8,994 nucleotides of DNA from Flavobacteriaceae bacterium. GTDB taxonomy: Bacteria > Bacteroidota > Bacteroidia > Flavobacteriales > Flavobacteriaceae. The notes beneath the pieces are model-generated. The model saw only the letters and a list, made by a program, of their open reading frames with translations. It did no database searches and was not told where the DNA came from. Positions 1 to 4,097 of this stretch are shown one piece after another. The stretch's first letter is position 1, and each line of letters starts with the position of its first letter. Position numbers and translations under genes: made by a program. Location: assembly GCA_947482805.1 (NCBI GenBank), contig CANKLK010000092.1:1-8994 (forward strand), given 5' to 3'.

Positions 1-746
1 AAAGGCAAATCGACTATCATTTCGCCTTTTAAACTGAACATGACTACAATCGTAAAAAGCAATGCAATCAATGTAATCGGAGAAACAAAAGGAATAAACT
101 TTTGATTGAACCATTTATCTCCAACATATTTTTTAATAATAAACCGACTGATAACGGCCAAGGCAAAAGGAATTCCTAAATAGATTCCAACCGTTTTCGC
201 AATCTCAGCAATCGTTATATTTAATTCTAACCCTTTGATTCCGAATAGTGGCAACATAATTTCCAAATAAAAATAGGCATACAAACTGAAAAAGAACACT
301 TGTAACAAACTATTGATTCCTATTAAACCTGCAGTTAATTCACGATTTCCTTCGGCTAGTTCGTTCCAAACAATTACCATGGCAATACATGGTGCGATTC
401 CGATGATGATTAAACCGGTCATGTATTCTGGATACTCTTTCAGGAAAAAAGTAGCTAATAAAAACATTAAAAAAGGCCCGACTATCCATGTGATAAAAAA
501 CGAGACTGTAAGCAATTTTGGCTTTTCAAACATTTTAGGCACTTGCGAAAAATCGATTTTGGTCAATGGCGGATACATCATCAAAATTAACCCAATTGCT
601 AAGGGAACATTGGTTGTCCCTGAAGAAAACGAGTTAATGAAATCGGCTGAATTTGGAATAAAATAACCTATCCCAACACCTATCAACATCGCTATAAATA
701 TCCACAGCGTCAAAAAGCGGTCTAAAAATCCTAATCTTTTTTTCAT
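1..746 (-). CDS. acr3: ACR3-family arsenite efflux permease, partial (C-terminus off left edge)
   Basis: Inner-membrane carrier that expels arsenite and so completes arsenate detoxification. I translated 248 residues from the ATG at 746-744 with no stop before the edge. ACR3 proteins have about 350 residues, so roughly the last 100 are missing. Hydrophobic helices alternate with short loops throughout. Family hallmarks are the 'LILMMYPPLTKI' stretch (about 53-64) and the segment around Cys120 ('APCIAMVIVWNELAEGN'). The latter corresponds to the conserved TM4 cysteine that is essential in characterised ACR3 proteins. The 'SLKGEMIVDLP' near the cut end is also ACR3-like. The glutamate expected in a later helix lies outside the window. 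The start is 4 bases after the stop of the upstream reductase gene, so it is the last visible operon member. It is not the unrelated 12-TM ArsB type. Confidence 0.93.
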   Translation of the reverse strand, partial: MKKRLGFLDRFLTLWIFIAMLIGVGIGYFIPNSADFINSFSSGTTNVPLAIGLILMMYPPLTKIDFSQVPKMFEKPKLLTVSFFITWIVGPFLMFLLATFFLKEYPEYMTGLIIIGIAPCIAMVIVWNELAEGNRELTAGLIGINSLLQVFFFSLYAYFYLEIMLPLFGIKGLELNITIAEIAKTVGIYLGIPFALAVISRFIIKKYVGDKWFNQKFIPFVSPITLIALLFTIVVMFSLKGEMIVDLP

Positions 747-750
747 GTTA

Positions 751-795
751 TTACTTTATTTGAGAAAAAACATAGAACATTTCTCTAGCAATTTG
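751..795 (-). repeat. Near-identical 3' end shared with the adjacent arsC copy (partner 1442-1486)
   Basis: The last 45 bases of the two reductase genes match at about 40 positions, with a perfect 20-base block at 755-774 and 1446-1465 that encodes most of the shared 'YVFSQIK' tail. The offset is 691 bases. The rest of the two genes is much more divergent at DNA level, so this marks tandem duplication with local conservation or conversion. Confidence 0.7.
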
Positions 796-1434
796 TCGAC
801 AACGTTCATCGTATTTTTCATTTTGTTGCGGTGTATTGTCAAATGCTTTAGGATCTTGATAAGGCAAGCCTAAACGGAAATCGGCACCTGGAACAATTGG
901 GCAAGATTCATTCGCTTCAGCGCATACCATTACAGCACCAAAATTTTGAGACGGATTGGTAGAATCGGTATACACTTTTGAAAATAAAACCATTGGAGTG
1001 AATTTAACACCTGTAGACGCTAACCAAACTGGGTTTTCACTTTGTTGATGTGACTGTAAAACAATTCCCGTTTTTTCAAGTGCTAGAAGCGCATTTTTAT
1101 TGACTTTAGTTTTTTCGGTTCCACCAGAAAAGGTACTCACCTTCTTTACCTCATAATAATAGGACGCAATTTGAGACCATACTTGGGCCATATGACTTCG
1201 CCTTGAATTACTTGTGCAAACAAAAACTAAATTGATTGCTTTTTGTGACTTTTGTTGTTCGGCAATATAGCTTACGAGTTCATTTAAATATTCTTTCCGA
1301 TCAGATGGAATTTGATTAAACTCTGATGAAAGAGATGAACAATAGTGTAACAAATCTGAATTTAGATTTGCTTTCTGAGCTTGAACAGAGAATAGAGTGA
1401 ATAAACAAAAGATGAGTGTAGATTTTCTTACCAT
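751..1434 (-). CDS. arsC: Arsenate reductase/LMW phosphatase-like protein with predicted signal peptide
   Basis: 227 residues. Residues 1-20 ('MVRKSTLIFCLFTLFSVQAQ') form a typical flavobacterial Sec signal peptide: basic start, hydrophobic core, cleavage near 'QAQ'. There is no lipobox. The rest is an LMW-phosphatase fold. The P-loop is CTSNSRRS (Cys73 to Ser80, CX5RS), and a redox pair Cys171 and Cys178 sits in 'CAEANESCPIVP'. Asp194 in 'QDPKAFD' matches the catalytic Asp. Spacing agrees with the Cys10/Cys82/Cys89 triad of the thioredoxin-coupled ArsC of plasmid pI258, whereas plain LMW tyrosine phosphatases lack the pair. The mature part aligns end to end with the neighbouring reductase copy, so the signal peptide is a clean addition. 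The next ATG lies beyond the P-loop and the start is 7 bases after the upstream stop, so this start is well supported. Periplasmic location is inferred. A protein phosphatase role is the alternative. Confidence 0.85.
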   Translation of the reverse strand: MVRKSTLIFCLFTLFSVQAQKANLNSDLLHYCSSLSSEFNQIPSDRKEYLNELVSYIAEQQKSQKAINLVFVCTSNSRRSHMAQVWSQIASYYYEVKKVSTFSGGTEKTKVNKNALLALEKTGIVLQSHQQSENPVWLASTGVKFTPMVLFSKVYTDSTNPSQNFGAVMVCAEANESCPIVPGADFRLGLPYQDPKAFDNTPQQNEKYDERCRQIAREMFYVFSQIK

Positions 1435-1441
1435 TTTTAAA

Positions 1442-2050
1442 CTATTTTATTTGAGAAAAAACATAATACATTTCACTAGCAATTTGCAAACTGCGTTCGG
1501 AATATTTTTCGTCCATTAATTCAGTGCCGTCAAATGCTTTTGGATCGTCATATTTTATAGGGAAACGCGCTTCAGCGCCAAAAACCATTGGGCAACCTTC
1601 ATCGGCATTATTGCAAGTCATTATGGCTCCAAAATGACTTTTCGGATTGAAATCATCGAAATAAGCCTTGGAAAAACAGATAATCGGATTTTGGTTTTCA
1701 TCAAATTTAACAGCATATACCGGATTCTGTTCTTGACTTAACTTCTGAATTTGAAACCCTTGATTAGTCAATGTTTCTCCTACTTTTGGAAACATAGCCG
1801 TAGCTTCGGTTCCGCCCGAATAACAAATAACATTTTTAATTCCGAACTGAAACGCCATAGTTTGTGCCCATATTTGCGACAAATGACTTCTACGAGAATT
1901 GTGTGTGCAAATGAAATTGAGTCGAATTTCTTTGTTGGCAGTTACTTTATTTTGAATGTACTCTACTAAAGGAAGTAACACTTCTTTTCGTTCATCTGAA
2001 ACGGAAATTTCAGCAATAGCTTCAATGGTTTTGGATAAATTTTCTAACAT
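1442..2050 (-). CDS. arsC: Arsenate reductase, thioredoxin-coupled LMW phosphatase type (cytosolic copy)
   Basis: 202 residues with no signal peptide, so expected in the cytosol, where it would reduce arsenate to arsenite for export by ACR3. The P-loop CTHNSRRS starts at Cys48. Cys146 and Cys153 in 'CNNADEGCPMVFG' are the redox relay pair, and 'DDPKAFD' (Asp169) provides the catalytic acid. These match the three cysteines and the Asp of the pI258 ArsC family. A residue range of about 40 (1-40) precedes the catalytic domain, as in the neighbouring copy, and the C-termini are nearly identical ('YVFSQIK'). The ATG at 2050-2048 was chosen because it lies one base after the methyltransferase stop (TAA-T-ATG) and because its N-terminus aligns with the mature part of the paralogue. 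A longer reading from a TTG at 2164 would overlap the methyltransferase by over 100 bases. It ends in TAG. Confidence 0.88.
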   Translation of the reverse strand: MLENLSKTIEAIAEISVSDERKEVLLPLVEYIQNKVTANKEIRLNFICTHNSRRSHLSQIWAQTMAFQFGIKNVICYSGGTEATAMFPKVGETLTNQGFQIQKLSQEQNPVYAVKFDENQNPIICFSKAYFDDFNPKSHFGAIMTCNNADEGCPMVFGAEARFPIKYDDPKAFDGTELMDEKYSERSLQIASEMYYVFSQIK

Positions 2051-2051
2051 A

Positions 2052-2666
2052 TTACTTTTTAATATAATGACAAAAGATAAAATTTTGAAATGTATTGAAC
2101 GGTGTTTCGTGATCTTGAGTGAAGCTTTGTTGCAAATCAAAATCATTCGCAAATAACTTTTCAAACTTAGCTTCCGAATATTGAGAAACTTCTAATCCAC
2201 TGCATTTTAATGGTCCATTCTCTGAAAATGTTCCCAAAAATAAATACCCTTTATTGTTCAGCGAATGGATGACAATATCACTATATGTTGAAATATCTTC
2301 GGGTAAGGTTAAAAAATGAAACGAAGCTCTATCGTGCCAAACATCAAATTTAATTTCAGGTTTGTACTCTAAAATATCGGAGACTATAAATGTAACTTGG
2401 CTAGCTTCCTCGCCTAATCTTTTTTTAATTCGATTAATTGCATTCTCTGAGATATCCAAAAGATACACATTTGTATATCCCATTTCCAATAAATGGTCAA
2501 TCAAATAACTGTCGCCACCGCCAATATCAATGATTTTTGCATCTTTTGGAATGGCATTATTATTAAAAAAATCTAAGGAAGTCTCAGGTTTTTTTTGATA
2601 CCAACTTACTTCATTTTCTGCTTTCGTAGTAAAAACCGTTTCCCAATGCACTTTTTTGTCTGACAT
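2052..2666 (-). CDS. Class I SAM-dependent methyltransferase in ars operon
   Basis: 204 residues, one Rossmann-type methyltransferase domain. Motif I 'IIDIGGGDS' is at about 45-53. The acidic residue ending strand 2 is Asp71 in 'YLLDIS', and 'SDILEY' (Asp97) follows. Then come 'WHDRASFHFLTLP' (110-122) and 'LGTFSENGPLKCSGLEVSQYS' (144-164). The N-terminal 'HWETVFTTKAENEVSWYQ' together with the 'KCSGL' motif marks a widespread, poorly characterised bacterial methyltransferase family. It is not a classical arsenite methyltransferase: ArsM proteins are longer and use three or four conserved cysteines, whereas the cysteines seen here are Cys155 and Cys199. The position between arsR and arsC (43 bases after arsR, one base before arsC) argues for a role in arsenic handling, but the substrate cannot be read from the sequence. 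An A-rich leader without a Shine-Dalgarno site precedes the ATG. Confidence 0.88.
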   Translation of the reverse strand: MSDKKVHWETVFTTKAENEVSWYQKKPETSLDFFNNNAIPKDAKIIDIGGGDSYLIDHLLEMGYTNVYLLDISENAINRIKKRLGEEASQVTFIVSDILEYKPEIKFDVWHDRASFHFLTLPEDISTYSDIVIHSLNNKGYLFLGTFSENGPLKCSGLEVSQYSEAKFEKLFANDFDLQQSFTQDHETPFNTFQNFIFCHYIKK

Positions 2667-2709
2667 GTTTTTTTTATTTAATGAAGAGTAAAAAGGAATG
2701 TGTAAATAA

Positions 2710-3033
2710 CTAACAACATTTGTTTTTTAATTTATGGCGAATAATTCCAAAATGGTTTTCTATTTTATCGATTGTATCTGGATTGATGCAATAACATATC
2801 GCTGTTCCATCTATAGTTCCTTTGATGATGTTGGCGTTTTTTAACGCGGCTAAATGTTGGGAAATGGTAGGTTGTGCTAAGGGCAATTCATTTACAATAT
2901 CGCCACAAATACATGTATCAACCGAAAGTAAATAATCTACAATGGCTATTCTGGCTGGATGCGAAAGCGCTTTAAATAAGGTAGCTATTTCGTTATGCTC
3001 TTCTGAAAATGAATCGGATTTTGAAGCTCCCAT
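2710..3033 (-). CDS. arsR: ArsR/SmtB-family metalloregulator, probable ars operon repressor
   Basis: 107-residue winged-helix repressor. 'ALFKALSHPARIAIVDYLL'-like sequence at about 18-36 is the standard ArsR opening helix. The helix-turn-helix is at about 44-66, with recognition helix 'AQPTISQHLAALKNANII', followed by a beta wing 'GTIDGTAICYCI'. Six cysteines are arranged as three close pairs: Cys41/Cys43 (CIC, at the position of the classical ELCVC arsenite site in helix alpha-3), Cys80/Cys82 in the wing, and Cys106/Cys107 at the extreme C-terminus. It is the first gene of the minus-strand operon and should release DNA when arsenite binds. The upstream region carries a palindrome overlapping a likely promoter. 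The sensed ion is inferred from the CXC motif and the gene context. Antimonite is an equally possible ligand. Confidence 0.92.
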   Translation of the reverse strand: MGASKSDSFSEEHNEIATLFKALSHPARIAIVDYLLSVDTCICGDIVNELPLAQPTISQHLAALKNANIIKGTIDGTAICYCINPDTIDKIENHFGIIRHKLKNKCC

Positions 3034-3048
3034 TTTTTATAAATTTTT

Positions 3049-3060
3049 ATATTGCAATAT
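3049..3060. promoter_or_regulatory. Candidate ArsR operator: perfect 12-bp palindrome
   Basis: ATATTGCAATAT is its own reverse complement. It lies 16 bases upstream of the arsR ATG. A related block, ATTACGATAT (3059-3068), partly overlaps it and matches ATTGCAATAT (3051-3060) at 8 of 10 positions. Small AT-rich inverted repeats over the promoter are the usual operator for ArsR-family repressors. Binding is inferred from position and symmetry only. Confidence 0.45.
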
Positions 3061-3087
3061 TACGATATATAAATTGTATAAAGCAAA
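3055..3087 (-). promoter_or_regulatory. Candidate arsR operon promoter (-33 TTTG, -7 TAATATTG)
   Basis: On the minus strand, TTTG (3087-3084) is followed after 21 bases by TAATATTG (3062-3055). The latter differs by one base from the Bacteroidetes -7 consensus TAnnTTTG, and the spacing is within the range reported for Flavobacterium. The -7 element overlaps the 3049-3060 palindrome, so a bound repressor would block it. AT-rich DNA produces such matches by chance, so confidence is modest. Confidence 0.4.
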
Positions 3088-3091
3088 CATT

Positions 3092-3111
3092 TTTGATAAA
3101 ATTTGATAAAA
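3092..3111. repeat. Tandem 10-bp repeat (TTTGATAAAA x2) in divergent intergenic region
   Basis: Two perfect, directly adjacent copies at 3092-3101 and 3102-3111, one helical turn apart. They lie between the candidate arsR promoter and tpx. This could be a paired regulator site or UP-like AT-rich element, or simple replication slippage. Function is unknown. Confidence 0.5.
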
Positions 3112-3141
3112 TACTAAACCGTATATCCTAAATATTTTTAC

Positions 3142-3149
3142 TACTTTTG
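3142..3149 (+). promoter_or_regulatory. Candidate tpx -7 promoter element (TAnnTTTG)
   Basis: TACTTTTG matches the Bacteroidetes -7 consensus TAnnTTTG exactly and ends 21 bases before the tpx ATG, leaving room for a short leader. No TTG is found at the expected spacing upstream; the nearest TTTG ends at 3105, which is too far. The promoter is therefore weakly supported, or it depends on an activator. Confidence 0.35.
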
Positions 3150-3170
3150 GAACTCAAAATTTATAAAAAA

Positions 3171-3668
3171 ATGGCAACAGTAACTTTAGGAGGAAATCCA
3201 ATACACACCAATGGTGAATTACCAAAAACAGGGTCAAAAGCACCTGATTTTAAATTAGTTAATACAGACTTAAGTATGGCTACACTAGCTGATTTTGCTG
3301 GTTCAAAAGTAGTCTTAAATATATTTCCAAGTATCGATACAGGTACATGCGCTACATCGGTACGAACTCTTAATGCAAAAGCGAGTACCTTAGCTAATAC
3401 CAAAGTGTTATGCATTTCACGTGATTTACCTTTTGCTCAAAAACGTTTTTGTGGTGCTGAAGGATTAGAAAATGTAATCAATTTATCCGATTTTAATACA
3501 GGAAGTTTTGGAAAAGACTATGGTTTAGAAATAACCGATAGTGTTTTGGCTGGACTACATTCCAGAGTTGTAATTGTTTTAGATGAAAATGGCGTGGTAA
3601 AATATACAGAGCAAGTTCCGGAAATTGCTGATGAACCAAACTACGAAAATGCTTTAGCTGCATTGTAA
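3171..3668 (+). CDS. tpx: Thiol peroxidase (atypical 2-Cys peroxiredoxin, Tpx)
   Basis: 165 residues, close to the 168 of E. coli Tpx and alignable along the whole length. It reduces hydrogen peroxide and alkyl hydroperoxides using thioredoxin. The peroxidatic Cys60 lies in 'FPSIDTGTCATSVR', and the resolving Cys94 lies in 'FAQKRFCGAEGLENV'. A further cysteine, Cys81 in 'VLCISRDLPFAQ', matches the third cysteine of the E. coli protein. The start is the ATG at 3171, giving 'MATVTLGGNPI', which aligns with the E. coli N-terminus. An in-frame TTG at 3147 would add eight residues that the family does not have and would overlap the candidate -7 element. It is the first gene of the rightward block, 10 bases from dgkA, and divergent from the ars operon. 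Both ArsC and Tpx draw on thioredoxin, but shared regulation is not shown. Confidence 0.96.
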   Translation: MATVTLGGNPIHTNGELPKTGSKAPDFKLVNTDLSMATLADFAGSKVVLNIFPSIDTGTCATSVRTLNAKASTLANTKVLCISRDLPFAQKRFCGAEGLENVINLSDFNTGSFGKDYGLEITDSVLAGLHSRVVIVLDENGVVKYTEQVPEIADEPNYENALAAL

Positions 3669-3678
3669 TAAAAGAATA

Positions 3679-4053
3679 ATGAAATTTCAAAAAGACAATT
3701 CATTCTTTTCAGGGCGATTAAAAAGTATTGGTTTTGCTTTAAAAGGTGCTTTCAAACTCGTTACTACTGAACATAGTGTTATGGTGCAATCCTCTTTGGC
3801 ACTGCTAATGATTATTGCTGGTTTTTATTTTGAAATTGACCGTTATGAATGGATGATGCAAATCCTGGCTTTTGGTTTGGTATTAGGAATAGAAAGTTTA
3901 AATACGGCTGTTGAAAAAATCGCTGATTTTATACATCCCGAATTTCATGACCGCATAGGATTCATTAAAGATATTGCTGCAGGTGCTGTTATGTTTGCGG
4001 CTATGGCAGCAATGGCTATAGGATTATTAATATATGTCCCTAAATTTCTATAA
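3679..4053 (+). CDS. dgkA: Diacylglycerol kinase/undecaprenol kinase family protein (DgkA-like)
   Basis: 124 residues, the usual size for this small integral membrane kinase. It phosphorylates diacylglycerol (Gram-negative type) or undecaprenol (Gram-positive type), recycling lipid by-products of envelope synthesis. An N-terminal amphipathic segment is followed by three hydrophobic helices at about 35-52, 57-72 and 98-120. Active-site residues of the family are present: Glu31 in 'TTEHSVMVQ'; Glu72, Asn75 and Glu79 in 'GIESLNTAVEKIADF'; and Lys97-Asp98 in 'FIKDIAAGAV'. The 'LNTAVEKIADFIHPEFHDRIGFIKDIAAGAV' region is closer to the undecaprenol-kinase style than to E. coli DgkA, so the lipid substrate is uncertain. 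It starts 10 bases after tpx and is followed by ftsK after 44 bases, so it is probably co-transcribed with both. Confidence 0.9.
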   Translation: MKFQKDNSFFSGRLKSIGFALKGAFKLVTTEHSVMVQSSLALLMIIAGFYFEIDRYEWMMQILAFGLVLGIESLNTAVEKIADFIHPEFHDRIGFIKDIAAGAVMFAAMAAMAIGLLIYVPKFL

Positions 4054-4097
4054 TCATTCGATTAAATTTCTATTTTTATAGCGATTACAATTAACCT

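Noticed and set aside
313..666. Plus-strand 117-codon open frame
   Set aside because: Lies entirely antisense to acr3, and its translation shows no family features, whereas the minus-strand frame gives a clear ACR3 protein.
1751..2156. Two short plus-strand open frames (1751-1969, 1956-2156)
   Set aside because: Antisense to arsC and the methyltransferase, with no recognisable features.
2051..2164. N-terminal extension of the cytosolic arsC from a TTG at 2164
   Set aside because: Overlaps the methyltransferase by more than 100 bases and adds 38 residues with no counterpart in the paralogue; the ATG at 2050 fits better.
3049..3060. Palindrome read as a transcription terminator hairpin
   Set aside because: It has no loop and only two G/C pairs, and it lies between divergent gene starts rather than after a gene.
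3147..3170. Upstream TTG start for tpx
   Set aside because: Adds eight residues outside the Tpx family alignment and overlaps a candidate promoter element.
3161..3690. Minus-strand open frames within tpx (3161-3415, 3493-3690)
   Set aside because: Shadows of tpx, which aligns over its full length with known thiol peroxidases.
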